A stretch of 64,000 bases of DNA from Pseudomonas furukawaii (GTDB taxonomy: Bacteria; Pseudomonadota; Gammaproteobacteria; Pseudomonadales; Pseudomonadaceae), in assembly GCF_002355475.1 (NCBI RefSeq), contig NZ_AP014862.1, forward strand, positions 2,108,001 to 2,172,000, read 5' to 3'. Numbering within the stretch: the stretch's first letter is position 1; the number at the start of each line of letters is the position of its first letter. The notes beneath the pieces are model-generated. The model was not told where the DNA came from and did no database searches. It worked only from the letters and a program-made list of their open reading frames with translations. Of this stretch, positions 17,941-26,821 are shown piece by piece. The position numbers and the translations under genes are program-made.

Positions 17941-18444
17941 TCAGATCAGCAGCAGCTGGTCCTGTTCCGGTTGCAGCCGCAGGCCTTCCAGTTTGAGTAG
18001 CAGGGCCTTGCGCGAAAGGCCACCGGCATAACCGGTAAGGCTGCCGTCGCGGCCGATCACCCGGTGGCAGGGGATGATGATCGAGATCGGGTTGGCGCCA
18101 TTGGCGGTGCCTACGGCGCGGATCGACCTCGGGCGACCGATGCGCTCGGCCAGCTCGCCGTAGCTGATGGTCCGGCCGTAGGGGATGTCCTGCAGGGCCT
18201 GCCAGACCGCTTGCTGGAAGGGGGTGCCGTGCGGGGCCAGGCGCAGCTCGAAACGCTTCAGGCGCCCGGCGAAGTAGCGGTCCAGTTGGCGGCAGGCGTC
18301 ATCCAGCTGGCGGTCCGCCGGTCGCCAGCCTTCCCTGGGTTGCCAGTGTTCGGAGTTGTCCATGTGCAGCATCCGCAGGCCGGACTCGTCGCCGGCCAGC
18401 AGCAGGGGGCCGGTGGGGCTTTCGTGATAGCGGAAATACATCAT
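17941..18444 (-). CDS. ogt: Methylated-DNA--protein-cysteine methyltransferase
   Basis: Suicide DNA repair protein that removes the methyl group from O6-methylguanine. The 167-residue sequence has the acceptor motif ISIIIPCHRVIGRDGSLTGYAGG with the active Cys, and the helix-turn-helix region TISYGELAERIGRP with the Arg finger. The start overlaps the alkA stop (ATGA), so alkylation base-excision and direct reversal are encoded together. Confidence 0.95.
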   Translation of the reverse strand: MMYFRYHESPTGPLLLAGDESGLRMLHMDNSEHWQPREGWRPADRQLDDACRQLDRYFAGRLKRFELRLAPHGTPFQQAVWQALQDIPYGRTISYGELAERIGRPRSIRAVGTANGANPISIIIPCHRVIGRDGSLTGYAGGLSRKALLLKLEGLRLQPEQDQLLLI

Positions 18445-19304
18445 CCATTCTCCAGGGCGTAGCTCTGCCAGAGGTAGACGGCTGCGTAGGCGCGCCAGGG
18501 GCGCCAGCGTTCGGCGTGGCCGGCCAGCGCCCTGGCGCTGATGCCGTCCGGCCCCCAGAGCGGTGATTTGAGCAGGCCGAGGTCGGCGGTGGGAAAGGCG
18601 TCCGGTTCGCCGAATGCGCGCAGGGCGATGTATTCGGCGGTCCAGCGGCCGATGCCGGGGAGGGCGCAGAGCCGCTCCACCAGGGCGTCGACCCCCGCCT
18701 CCAGGTTCAGCTCCAGCTCCTGGTCGGCCACTGCGGCGGCGAAGCGACGCAGGGTGTCGACACGCCTGCCGGGCATGCCGATGCCGGGCAATGGGTCGTC
18801 GGCGATGGCGCGGGCGGTCGGGAACAGGCGCAGGGGCCCGCCTTCGGGGGCATCCTCCAAGGGGGTACCCAGGCGCTCCACCAGGCGCCCGGCGATGGTC
18901 ACGGCCGCCTTGACCGTCACTTGCTGGCCAATGATGGTGCGCACGCCCTGCTCGAAGGGATCGAAGGCCACGGGTAGGCGCAGGCCCGGATAGCGATCGA
19001 TGAGGTCTTTCAGCAGCGGGTCCCGGCCCAGGTGCCGGGCGATGGCGATAGGGTCGCTGTCCAGGTCGAACATGCGGCGGACGCGTGGGACGAGCCGCGA
19101 TTCCAGCCCCCGTGCGGAGGCGCTGAGCTCCAACTCCAGGAAGCCCGATGCCGGGCGCAGGCGGAACCAGCCGGAACGGCCGGCAAGGCGGAAGCTGCGG
19201 GAGTAGCTGCCGTCGTCCAGGCACTCGACGCCGGGCAGCCGCCGCAAGGCGAAATGTTGCTGGAACTGCTGCCAGCTCCAGGGCTCCAAATAGTCAAGGC
19301 GCAT
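18441..19304 (-). CDS. alkA: DNA-3-methyladenine glycosylase II
   Basis: Base-excision glycosylase for alkylated purines, 287 residues, like E. coli AlkA. The N-terminal AlkA domain begins MRLDYLEPWSWQQF; the helix-hairpin-helix/GPD motif is ALPGIGRWTAEYIALRAFG followed by the catalytic Asp in DAFPTADLGL. The frame is open upstream to 19475, but alignment to AlkA and the position of the speE promoter favour ATG 19304, which lacks a good ribosome site. Divergent from speE; operon with ogt. Confidence 0.92.
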   Translation of the reverse strand: MRLDYLEPWSWQQFQQHFALRRLPGVECLDDGSYSRSFRLAGRSGWFRLRPASGFLELELSASARGLESRLVPRVRRMFDLDSDPIAIARHLGRDPLLKDLIDRYPGLRLPVAFDPFEQGVRTIIGQQVTVKAAVTIAGRLVERLGTPLEDAPEGGPLRLFPTARAIADDPLPGIGMPGRRVDTLRRFAAAVADQELELNLEAGVDALVERLCALPGIGRWTAEYIALRAFGEPDAFPTADLGLLKSPLWGPDGISARALAGHAERWRPWRAYAAVYLWQSYALENG

Positions 19305-19509
19305 GGGCTCGTTGGGCTCGCGGGATTCAAAGGGAGCGTTGGCTGTCAGGGTGTGACGATAGTCTCCTGCTATGGCGCCGTCTTTGCGAAACCGACTTTC
19401 AAATTCCGCCTGCTGCGGTTCGACCTGACATGCAAGCCATCGTAGAATGCGCGCCTTTTCATGGGGCGGAAGCACCGTCCGCTAATACAGCCAGCAGGGG
19501 AGACTACCC

Positions 19510-20370
19510 ATGAGCGATTACCAGGAAACTCTCTACGACGGCTATGGCCAGCGCTTCCGCATGGACAAGCTGCTTCACGAAGTGCGTACCGAGCACCAGC
19601 ATCTGGTGATCTTCGAGAACGCCCGCATGGGCCGCGTGATGGCCCTGGATGGTGTGATCCAGACCACCGAGGCGGACGAGTTCATCTACCACGAAATGCT
19701 GACCCACGTGCCGATCCTCGCCCATGGCGCGGTGAGAAGCGTGCTGATCATCGGCGGTGGCGACGGCGGCATGCTGCGGGAAGTGCGCAAGCACCGGGAC
19801 ATCGAGCGCATCACCATGGTGGAGATCGACGGCACCGTGGTCGACATGTGCAAGGAGTACCTGCCGAACCATTCCAAGGGCGCCTATGAAGACCCGCGCC
19901 TGAACCTGGTGATCGACGACGGCATGCGTTTCGTCGCCACCACCGAGGAGAAGTTCGACGTCATCATCTCCGACTCCACCGACCCCATCGGTCCTGGCGA
20001 GGTGCTGTTCTCCGAGAACTTCTACCAGGCCTGCCGCCGCTGCCTGAACGATGGTGGCGTGCTGGTGACCCAGAACGGCACGCCCTTCATGCAACTGGGC
20101 GAGGTGCAGACCACCGCCAGCCGCATGAACGGCCTGTTCGCCGACTGGCACTTCTACCAGGCGGCGGTGCCCACCTACATCGGCGGCGCCATGACCTTCG
20201 CCTGGGGCGCCACCGACCCCGAGCTGCGCAAGCTGCCGCTGGAGACCCTGCGCCAGCGCTTCGCCGGCAGTGGCATCGTCACCCGCTACTACAACCCCGA
20301 GATCCACCAGGGCGCCTTCGCGCTGCCGCAGTACGTGCTGCACGCGGTGAACAAGCCGAGCAACGACTGA
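19510..20370 (+). CDS. speE: Spermidine synthase
   Basis: Transfers the aminopropyl group of decarboxylated SAM to putrescine. The 286-residue protein shows the SAM-fold motif [31 protein letters not shown], and the catalytic [21 protein letters not shown] lies before the ATG. A terminator follows directly. Its place next to methionine salvage is logical because spermidine synthesis releases methylthioadenosine, the substrate of that pathway. Confidence 0.96.
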   Translation: MSDYQETLYDGYGQRFRMDKLLHEVRTEHQHLVIFENARMGRVMALDGVIQTTEADEFIYHEMLTHVPILAHGAVRSVLIIGGGDGGMLREVRKHRDIERITMVEIDGTVVDMCKEYLPNHSKGAYEDPRLNLVIDDGMRFVATTEEKFDVIISDSTDPIGPGEVLFSENFYQACRRCLNDGGVLVTQNGTPFMQLGEVQTTASRMNGLFADWHFYQAAVPTYIGGAMTFAWGATDPELRKLPLETLRQRFAGSGIVTRYYNPEIHQGAFALPQYVLHAVNKPSND

Positions 20371-20390
20371 GGTCGTGCGGGTACATGAAG

Positions 20391-20414
20391 AAGGGGCCGC
20401 AAGGCCCCTTTTTT
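20391..20414 (+). terminator. Terminator after speE
   Basis: Stem AAGGGGCC / GGCCCCTT with a GCAA loop and a run of six T. Confidence 0.88.
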
Positions 20415-20574
20415 GTAGAGCGACGAAGCTACGCCGGGCCTCGCAGCCTGATGCTTCCCTCTCCCCCCGCCTCTCTCCCAAAGCTAGAGGGGGATTCGCA
20501 CGGGAGGGCGAAACGGAAACCCGCCGCCCACGCGGAAATGAACTGGGCTACCGAAGCCCAAACCACGAAGCACA

Positions 20575-20603
20575 AAAAAGCCCGGCACTTGGCCGGGCTT
20601 TTT
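20575..20603. terminator. Terminator at the end of the ATP-grasp operon
   Basis: Stem AAAAAGCCCGGC / GCCGGGCTTTTT with a five-base loop; symmetrical, so usable from both sides. It mainly serves the minus-strand operon ending at 20619. The preceding 160 bp hold only a C/T-rich intergenic stretch. Confidence 0.85.
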
Positions 20604-20618
20604 CAACGCAGGGCGCGA

Positions 20619-21605
20619 TCAGATCTCCGCCGGCCTCACATGGCCGAACAGCTCCTGGGAGAAGCGCACGCGCTCTTCCGGAGACTCCTGGATGCCCTTG
20701 GCCTTCAGCTCCTCGAGGCGGGCCTCGACGGCGTGGGCGCGATGGGTCAGGCCACAGTCGTTGGCGATCTGGATATTCAGGCCGGGGCGGGCGTTGAGTT
20801 CCAGGATCAGCGGGCCCTTGTCCACGTCCAGCACCATGTCGACGCCGATGTAGCCCAGGCCGCAGAGCTCGTAGCAGCCGGCCGCCAGCTTCATGAAGCC
20901 GTCCCAGTTGGGCAGCTGCACGCCGTCCACCGCGTTGGTGGTGTCCGGGTGCTTGGCGATCTTGTTGTTCAGCCAGGTGCCGCGCAGGGTGATGCCGGTG
21001 GCGAGGTCGACGCCCACGCCGATGGCGCCCTGGTGCAGGTTGGCCTTGCCGCTGGACTGGCGGGTGGGCAGGCGCAGCATGGCCATCACCGGGTAGCCCA
21101 TCAGCACGATGATGCGGATGTCGGGCACGCCTTCGTAGCTGATGCTCTTGAAGATCGGGTCCGGCGTGACGCGGTACTCGATCAGCGCACGGTCGCGGTG
21201 TCCGCCGAGGGAGTAGAGGCCGGTGAGGATCGAGGAGATCTGATGCTCGATCTCCTCGTGGCTGATGATCTTGCCGGAGACGGTCTTGTAGCGGCCTTCG
21301 AAGCGGTCGGCGATCACCAGGATGCCGTCGCCGCCGGCGCCCTGCGCCGGCTTGATCACGAAGTCGTTGCGCTCGCCGATGATCTCGTCGAGCTTGTCGA
21401 TCTCCTTCTCGGTGGAAATGATCCCGTACATCTCGGGTACGTGGATCCCCGCCTCGATGGCGCGCTGCTTGGTGATGATCTTGTCGTCGACGATCGGGTA
21501 CAGGTGCCGCTTGTTGTACTTCAGCACGTAGTCCGCGTTTCGCCGGTTGATGCCCATGATGCCTTTGGCTTCAAGGGCTTTCCAGGTCTTGATCAGGCCG
21601 AACAT
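20619..21605 (-). CDS. RimK-like ATP-grasp amidoligase (alpha-L-glutamate ligase-like)
   Basis: A 328-residue ATP-grasp enzyme of the RimK-related family. ATP-binding Lys85 lies in DFVIKPAQGAGGDG; DIRIIVLMGYPVMAMLR and LILELNARPGLNIQIAN (Glu269, Asn271) give the metal and phosphate ligands. Family members join amino acids to a carboxylate; the acceptor here is unknown. It is the last gene of a tight operon (4-bp and 5-bp gaps) with a dead transglutaminase on a membrane domain and a retropepsin-like protease, a combination predicted by comparative genomics to build or modify a peptide. Confidence 0.9.
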   Translation of the reverse strand: MFGLIKTWKALEAKGIMGINRRNADYVLKYNKRHLYPIVDDKIITKQRAIEAGIHVPEMYGIISTEKEIDKLDEIIGERNDFVIKPAQGAGGDGILVIADRFEGRYKTVSGKIISHEEIEHQISSILTGLYSLGGHRDRALIEYRVTPDPIFKSISYEGVPDIRIIVLMGYPVMAMLRLPTRQSSGKANLHQGAIGVGVDLATGITLRGTWLNNKIAKHPDTTNAVDGVQLPNWDGFMKLAAGCYELCGLGYIGVDMVLDVDKGPLILELNARPGLNIQIANDCGLTHRAHAVEARLEELKAKGIQESPEERVRFSQELFGHVRPAEI

Positions 21606-21609
21606 GGGC

Positions 21610-23136
21610 TCAGTCCTTCACGAAGGCTTTGAAGCGGAACAGTTCGGTCAGGCGGTAGCCGCGGTAGCGACCCATCGCCAGCATGAAGCCCACCATGATC
21701 AGCAGCACGGCCGGGAAGGTGAAGATGAAGTAGGTCAGCTCCGGAATGGTCATCAGCAGGTGTGCCAGGGTAGCCGCGATCAGGGTGCCGATCGCCACCT
21801 TGAAGGCATGGCCGCCGCCGCGCTCTTCCCAGGTGATGGACAGGCGCTCGATGGTCATGGTCAGGATCACCATGGGGAACAGGGCCACGGACAGGCCGCG
21901 CTCCAGGCCGAGCTTGTGGCTCAGCAGGCTGATGACCGCGATCAGCACCACGACGAAGGTGAGCACCACCGACAGGCGCGGCAGCATCTGCAGCTTCAGG
22001 TGCTCGAGGTACGAGCGCAGCGACAGGCCAAGCGCCGTGATGATGGTGAAGAGCACGATGCCGAAGCCCAACTGGGTCTCGCGGAAGGCCAGGGCGATCA
22101 GCACCGGGGTGAAGGTGCCGAGGGTCTGCAGGCCGCCGAGGTTGCGCAGGATCAGGATCACCAGCACGCCGATGGGGATCATGATCATGATCTGGTAGGT
22201 CTGCTGGGTCTGCAGCGGCAGGCCGTAGAGCGAGTACTCGAGGAAGTCGGCGTCGGTGTTCTCGTCGGTCAGCTTGGCGAGGCGGATGGCGTTCATCTCG
22301 CTGTTGTTCATGCTGAAGGTCACCTGGGCCTTCTTGCCGCCGTCGACGGTGATCAGCGGTTCGTCACCGGTCCACCAGATCAGGCGGTCGCTGGGCAGGC
22401 CCTGCTCGCCGGACTCGGGGTTGAAGTACAGCCAGTTCTCGCCGTTGAAGCTGCGCAGCCAGAGTTCGGGGCTCTGGGCCTGCTCGCTCACCAGGCGGAT
22501 GGTGTGCACGCGCTCCATGGGCACGTGGGCGATGGACAGCAGCAGTTCGATCACCCGGGCCTTGTTGGGCGTGCTCGGGTCGCCGGACAGCAGCAGCTTG
22601 ACGTTGTCATCGTTGAGGTTGTTGACCCGCTTGATGGTCTCGCTGATGAAGGTCTCGACGTCGGCCGAGTGCTGGCGGATGGGGGCCAGCAGGGCTTCGG
22701 CGGCGATCTTCTCCGGGCCCTCGACCGGGATGCTGTCGCGGAAGATCGGCCCCTTGTCCTTGGGCTTCTCGCCGCTGTAGCGCTTGGTCAGCACCAGGCG
22801 GTAATAGAGGGTCTGGTTGCCGCTGGCGCGACGGGCGGACCAGGTCACCTTGCGGTTGCCGTCCGCGCGATTGATGCTCACGCCGTAGTTGTTGGAGATG
22901 AAGCTCTCGTTGAGGCTGACGTAGTCCCGGTTCAGCGGCGGCACGAACATCTGCACCTTGATCGGGTCACGCGGGCTGGCCTGGAACTCGACCTTGGCGT
23001 CGATGTTCCAGAGGTCGTCGGTTTCATCCTCGGTGATCGGGATGCCCTGGATGAAGATCTGGTAGGCCGTTATCAGAATGCCCAGGCTCACCAACAGGGT
23101 GATCAGGACTTTCAGATGCAGGGTAAGAGAGCGCAT
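21610..23136 (-). CDS. Inactive transglutaminase-like protein with multi-TM domain
   Basis: The protein has 508 residues. An N-terminal membrane anchor (about 8-29) is followed by a periplasmic transglutaminase-like domain to about residue 330 and then about seven membrane helices. The whole sequence has no cysteine, so the transglutaminase nucleophile is absent. This matches the Transglut_i_TM / 7TM_transglut architecture. The domain probably binds a peptide or amide rather than cleaving it. Middle gene of the ATP-grasp operon. Confidence 0.88.
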   Translation of the reverse strand: MRSLTLHLKVLITLLVSLGILITAYQIFIQGIPITEDETDDLWNIDAKVEFQASPRDPIKVQMFVPPLNRDYVSLNESFISNNYGVSINRADGNRKVTWSARRASGNQTLYYRLVLTKRYSGEKPKDKGPIFRDSIPVEGPEKIAAEALLAPIRQHSADVETFISETIKRVNNLNDDNVKLLLSGDPSTPNKARVIELLLSIAHVPMERVHTIRLVSEQAQSPELWLRSFNGENWLYFNPESGEQGLPSDRLIWWTGDEPLITVDGGKKAQVTFSMNNSEMNAIRLAKLTDENTDADFLEYSLYGLPLQTQQTYQIMIMIPIGVLVILILRNLGGLQTLGTFTPVLIALAFRETQLGFGIVLFTIITALGLSLRSYLEHLKLQMLPRLSVVLTFVVVLIAVISLLSHKLGLERGLSVALFPMVILTMTIERLSITWEERGGGHAFKVAIGTLIAATLAHLLMTIPELTYFIFTFPAVLLIMVGFMLAMGRYRGYRLTELFRFKAFVKD

Positions 23137-23141
23137 GTGGG

Positions 23142-23678
23142 TTACTCGTCAGAGTTTGCGTCGGTGGTGCAAGCCGGTTTACCGGCTGCGTATTTAAGGC
23201 TCGGGTCGATCTGTGCGTCGAAGCGCTTGAGCGCCTCGGAGCCGATCAGAAGCGGGTATTGGAATGCACTGCGGTCCGTGAGGTTCACTTCAATTTGTCG
23301 CAGGGCCCTGCCCATGCACACCTCGAGTTCGATTACCGGGCGTGCAGTGTAGGTCTTGCCTTCCTCGGGATTGAAGTCGCCGGCGCGCCGCTTGATCTTG
23401 CTGATGCGCGCCAGGGGACGTTCGATCGGGTGTTCGTGGGCGTCGTCGATGGCCAGGTAGAAGCGTACCCAGGTTTCCCCATCCTTCTTGAAACGTTTGA
23501 TATCGCGGGCGCTGAGGGAAGCGGTCTTGGCGCCGGTGTCGAGCTTGGCGGCGACTTCGAGGTCGAGGTCCTTCAGCCGGGCGTACTCGTTGAGGCCGTA
23601 GACGGTCTTCTCGTTGGCAAGGCCCAGGCCGGGAAGGGCGAGCAGGCAGGCAATCGGGGCGAAGGGCTTGAGTGTCAT
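23142..23678 (-). CDS. Retropepsin-like aspartic protease (RimB/DUF785 family), exported
   Basis: A 178-residue protein with a signal peptide (about 1-21, ending GLGLA) and a retropepsin core: AAKLDTGAKTASLSA with catalytic Asp47-Thr-Gly, later FQYPLLIGSEALKRF. The family is often labelled an ATP-dependent zinc protease, but the fold is that of dimeric aspartic proteases. AAAGGA seven bases before ATG 23678 fixes the start; the open frame upstream is not used. First gene of the operon; its product would sit in the periplasm beside the transglutaminase-like domain. Confidence 0.88.
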   Translation of the reverse strand: MTLKPFAPIACLLALPGLGLANEKTVYGLNEYARLKDLDLEVAAKLDTGAKTASLSARDIKRFKKDGETWVRFYLAIDDAHEHPIERPLARISKIKRRAGDFNPEEGKTYTARPVIELEVCMGRALRQIEVNLTDRSAFQYPLLIGSEALKRFDAQIDPSLKYAAGKPACTTDANSDE

Positions 23679-23894
23679 AAGTCCTTTGGGCGTAACGCGG
23701 TCATCGGTCCAGGAGCCCGGCCCACGGCCTTCGTGGCGGCGGCGCCTGGTCTGGGAGTCTAGCAGGCAAGTCAGTGGCGCCCAGACTGGCGCTGGCGGCG
23801 CGCATTCTAACACGCGGATTTTCCGGCGTGACAGCCACCCCTGGCGTCGGGCGGAGGTGGACGCATACGGCCGGCTAACCGGGTTAATCGATGG

Positions 23895-23906
23895 ATTGTC
23901 GACAAT
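23895..23906. promoter_or_regulatory. Palindromic operator ATTGTCGACAAT upstream of the prp regulator
   Basis: Perfect 12-bp palindrome ATTGTC/GACAAT, of the kind bound by FadR-type GntR regulators. A second core TGTCGACA lies 75 bp downstream (23972-23979), so the pair brackets the probable promoter. Confidence 0.65.
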
Positions 23907-23920
23907 TCATCGCTTCGTGT

Positions 23921-23950
23921 TTGACATTGCTGAGGCTTGAGGGGTAGTTT
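23921..23950 (+). promoter_or_regulatory. Probable sigma-70 promoter of the prp cluster
   Basis: TTGACA (23921-23926) matches the -35 consensus; TAGTTT (23945-23950) is a weak -10 at an 18-bp spacing. It lies between the two palindromes. Confidence 0.5.
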
Positions 23951-23971
23951 TGCGTCACTCGCATTGAAATG

Positions 23972-23979
23972 TGTCGACA
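23972..23979. promoter_or_regulatory. Second GntR operator core TGTCGACA
   Basis: Perfect 8-bp palindrome continuing into AAT on its right side, matching the core of the operator at 23895-23906. It lies just before ATG 23983 and downstream of the predicted promoter, a position suited to repression. Confidence 0.55.
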
Positions 23980-23982
23980 ATC

Positions 23983-24705
23983 ATGTTGGATATCACCGAA
24001 AGCCCCGTGGTCGATCAGCTGGACTCGGAGACCCTCGCCGAAACCGTCTTCCGGCGCATCCAGGCGGCCATCGTCCGGGGCGATATCGCGCCGGGCAGCA
24101 AGATTTCCGAACCTGAGCTGGCGCGAACCTACGGCATCAGCCGAGGACCGCTGCGGGAGGCGATCCATCGCCTCGAGGGTCAGCGCCTGCTGGTGCGGGT
24201 GCCCCATGTCGGCGCGCGGGTGGTGTCGCTGAGTGCGACTGAGCTGATCGAGTTGTACGAGATCCGCGAATCCCTCGAAGGCATGGCCTGCCGCCTGGCG
24301 GCCGAGCGCATGACCCAATCGGACATCGATGAGTTGCGCCGGGTGCTGGATACCCATGAGCGCGACGAGGCCTTCCAGGCCGGCCGTGGCTACTACCAGC
24401 AGGAAGGCGACTTCGACTTCCACTACCGGATCATCCAGGGCAGCGGCAACCAGACCCTGACCAAGATGCTGTGCGGCGAGCTGTACCAGCTGGTGCGCAT
24501 GTATCGCCTGCAGTTTTCCTCGGTGCCGAACCGGCCTCGCCAGGCCTTCAACGAGCACCACCGGATTCTCGACGCCATCGCCGACCGAGACGGCGAACTG
24601 GCCGAGTTGCTGATGCGCCGTCACATCGGTGCTTCCAAGCGCAATATCGAGCGCCACTACCAGGATGCGCTCGCCAACCCGTCCAAGACACGAGGTGATT
24701 CATGA
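23983..24705 (+). CDS. GntR-family regulator of the methylcitrate cluster
   Basis: A 240-residue FadR/FCD-type GntR regulator. The winged-helix part contains [30 protein letters not shown] (seen as consecutive segments at about 35-65), and the C-terminal FCD domain has the metal/ligand His residues in the segments ending DFHYRI and NEHHRI. By position it controls prpBC-acnD-prpF, probably sensing a methylcitrate-pathway intermediate. ATG 23983 is used; a GTG at 23971 is possible, and neither has a clear ribosome site. Its stop overlaps the prpB start (ATGA). Confidence 0.9.
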   Translation: MLDITESPVVDQLDSETLAETVFRRIQAAIVRGDIAPGSKISEPELARTYGISRGPLREAIHRLEGQRLLVRVPHVGARVVSLSATELIELYEIRESLEGMACRLAAERMTQSDIDELRRVLDTHERDEAFQAGRGYYQQEGDFDFHYRIIQGSGNQTLTKMLCGELYQLVRMYRLQFSSVPNRPRQAFNEHHRILDAIADRDGELAELLMRRHIGASKRNIERHYQDALANPSKTRGDS

Positions 24706-25589
24706 CCCAGCTTTCCGCCGGCCAGCGTTTCCGCCAGGCCCTCGCCGAAGAAAAACCGCTGCAGGTGATCGGTGCCATCAACGCCAACCACGCGCTGCTG
24801 GCCAAGCGCGCGGGCTTCCGCGCCATCTACCTGTCCGGCGGCGGCGTGGCGGCGGGCTCCCTCGGCCTGCCGGATCTCGGCATCAACACCCTGGACGACG
24901 TGCTGACCGATGTGCGTCGCATCACCGATGTCTGCGACCTGCCGCTGCTGGTGGACATCGACACCGGCTTCGGCCCCAGTGCCTTCAATATCGAACGCAC
25001 CGTGAAGAGCCTGATCAAGGCCGGCGCCGCCGCCGCCCATATCGAGGATCAGGTGGGCGCCAAGCGCTGCGGCCACCGTCCGGGCAAGGAAATCGTGTCC
25101 TGCGAAGAGATGGTGGATCGCGTGCGTGCGGCCGCCGATGCCAAGACCGATCCGGACTTCTTCCTGATCGCTCGCACCGACGCCATCCAGGCCGAAGGCG
25201 TGGATGCCGCCATCGAGCGCTGCCAGCGCTACGTGGAGGCCGGTGCCGACGGCATCTTCGCCGAGGCCGCCTATGACCTGCCCACCTACCAGCGCTTCGT
25301 CGAGGCGCTGAACGTACCGATCCTGGCCAACATCACCGAATTCGGCGCCACGCCGTTGTTCACCCGCGATGAGCTGGCCTCCGTCGGCGTGGCCATCCAG
25401 CTCTACCCGCTGTCGGCCTTCCGCGCCGCGAACAAGGCGGCTGAGGCGGTCTACACCGCGATCCGCCAGGAGGGGCACCAGAAGAATGTCATCGAGTTGA
25501 TGCAGACTCGCGCCGAACTCTATGACCGTATCGGCTACCACGCCTTCGAGCAGAAGCTCGATGCGCTGTTCGCCGCCAGCAAGAAGTGA
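24702..25589 (+). CDS. prpB: 2-methylisocitrate lyase
   Basis: Cleaves 2-methylisocitrate into pyruvate and succinate, the last step of the methylcitrate cycle. It is a 295-residue member of the isocitrate lyase/PEP mutase family. Key segments are [14 protein letters not shown], the catalytic loop [12 protein letters not shown] with its Cys, and [11 protein letters not shown]. Translationally coupled to the regulator upstream. Confidence 0.97.
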   Translation: MTQLSAGQRFRQALAEEKPLQVIGAINANHALLAKRAGFRAIYLSGGGVAAGSLGLPDLGINTLDDVLTDVRRITDVCDLPLLVDIDTGFGPSAFNIERTVKSLIKAGAAAAHIEDQVGAKRCGHRPGKEIVSCEEMVDRVRAAADAKTDPDFFLIARTDAIQAEGVDAAIERCQRYVEAGADGIFAEAAYDLPTYQRFVEALNVPILANITEFGATPLFTRDELASVGVAIQLYPLSAFRAANKAAEAVYTAIRQEGHQKNVIELMQTRAELYDRIGYHAFEQKLDALFAASKK

Positions 25590-25659
25590 TCGGGACGCGG
25601 GCTGGATGGCCCGCGCACAACAAGAAATTCATCCGACCGGATCAGATGAGGACAATGCG

Positions 25660-26820
25660 ATGAGCACCACCGAAACCACCGCCCAGGGCTTCAAGCCGAA
25701 GAAATCCGTGGCCCTGTCCGGCACCGCCGCCGGCAACACCGCCCTCTGCACCGTAGGCCGCAGCGGTAACGACCTTCACTACCGTGGCTATGACATCCTC
25801 GATGTCGCCACCACCTGCGAGTTCGAGGAAATCGCTCACCTGCTGGTGCACGGCAAGCTGCCCAATGTCGCCGAGCTGGCGGGCTACAAGGCCAAGCTGA
25901 AGGCCCTGCGCGGCCTGCCCGCCGGCGTCAAGGCGGTCCTGGAACAGCTGCCGCCCTCGGCCCACCCGATGGACGTGATGCGCACCGCCGTGTCGGTGCT
26001 GGGTTGCCTGGCGCCCGAGAAGGATGACCACAACCACCCGGGCGCCCGTGACATCGCCGACAAGCTGATGGCCTCCCTGGGTTCCGCGCTCCTCTATTGG
26101 TATCACTACAGCCACAACGGCAAGCGCATCGAAGTGGAGACCGACGACGATTCCATCGGCGGTCACTTCCTGCACCTGCTGCACGGTGAGAAACCGCGCG
26201 AATCCTGGGTGCGCGCCATGCACACCTCGCTGATCCTCTACGCCGAGCACGAATTCAACGCCTCGACCTTCACCTCCCGGGTGATCGCCGGCACCGGTTC
26301 GGACATGCACTCCTGCATCGCCGGCGCCATCGGCGCCCTGCGCGGTCCCAAGCACGGCGGTGCCAACGAAGTGGCCTTCGAGGTGCAGAAGCGCTACGAC
26401 AGCCCGGATGAGGCCGAAGCCGACATCCGCGCCCGGGTCGAGAAGAAGGAAGTGATCATCGGCTTCGGCCACCCGGTCTACACCGTGTCCGATCCGCGCA
26501 ACAAGGTGATCAAGGAAGTCGCCCGCGAGCTGTCCGCCGAGCAGGGCAACACCAAGATGTTCGACATCGCCGAGCGTCTGGAAAGCACCATGTGGGAAAT
26601 CAAGAAGATGTTCCCCAACCTCGATTGGTTCAGCGCCGTCAGCTACCACATGATGGGCGTACCCACCGCCATGTTCACCCCGCTGTTCGTGATCGCCCGC
26701 ACCTCGGGCTGGTCCAGCCATGTCATCGAGCAGCGCATCGACGGCAAGATCATTCGCCCGAGCGCCAACTACGTCGGTCCCGAGGACCTGAAGTTCGTGC
26801 CGCTCAAGGATCGTAAATAA
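25660..26820 (+). CDS. prpC: 2-methylcitrate synthase
   Basis: Condenses propionyl-CoA with oxaloacetate. The protein has 386 residues, near family length. Citrate-synthase fold signatures are [13 protein letters not shown], the substrate His in [13 protein letters not shown], the second His in [15 protein letters not shown], and the late Asp/Phe region [21 protein letters not shown] seven bases before ATG 25660 sets the start. Next gene acnD begins one base after the stop. Confidence 0.97.
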   Translation: MSTTETTAQGFKPKKSVALSGTAAGNTALCTVGRSGNDLHYRGYDILDVATTCEFEEIAHLLVHGKLPNVAELAGYKAKLKALRGLPAGVKAVLEQLPPSAHPMDVMRTAVSVLGCLAPEKDDHNHPGARDIADKLMASLGSALLYWYHYSHNGKRIEVETDDDSIGGHFLHLLHGEKPRESWVRAMHTSLILYAEHEFNASTFTSRVIAGTGSDMHSCIAGAIGALRGPKHGGANEVAFEVQKRYDSPDEAEADIRARVEKKEVIIGFGHPVYTVSDPRNKVIKEVARELSAEQGNTKMFDIAERLESTMWEIKKMFPNLDWFSAVSYHMMGVPTAMFTPLFVIARTSGWSSHVIEQRIDGKIIRPSANYVGPEDLKFVPLKDRK

Positions 26821-26821
26821 G

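Noticed and set aside
17941..19224. A 427-residue AlkA-Ogt fusion
   Set aside because: The upper part is a shadow of alkA in a different frame. Ogt has its own ATG overlapping the alkA stop.
20415..20574. C/T-rich stretch as a small RNA gene
   Set aside because: It lies between two terminators, but no promoter-like pair was found and the sequence resembles common intergenic filler in pseudomonads.
21547..23352. 601-codon plus-strand frame over the transglutaminase gene
   Set aside because: Shadow frame; the minus-strand frame has membrane helices, a ribosome site and operon spacing.
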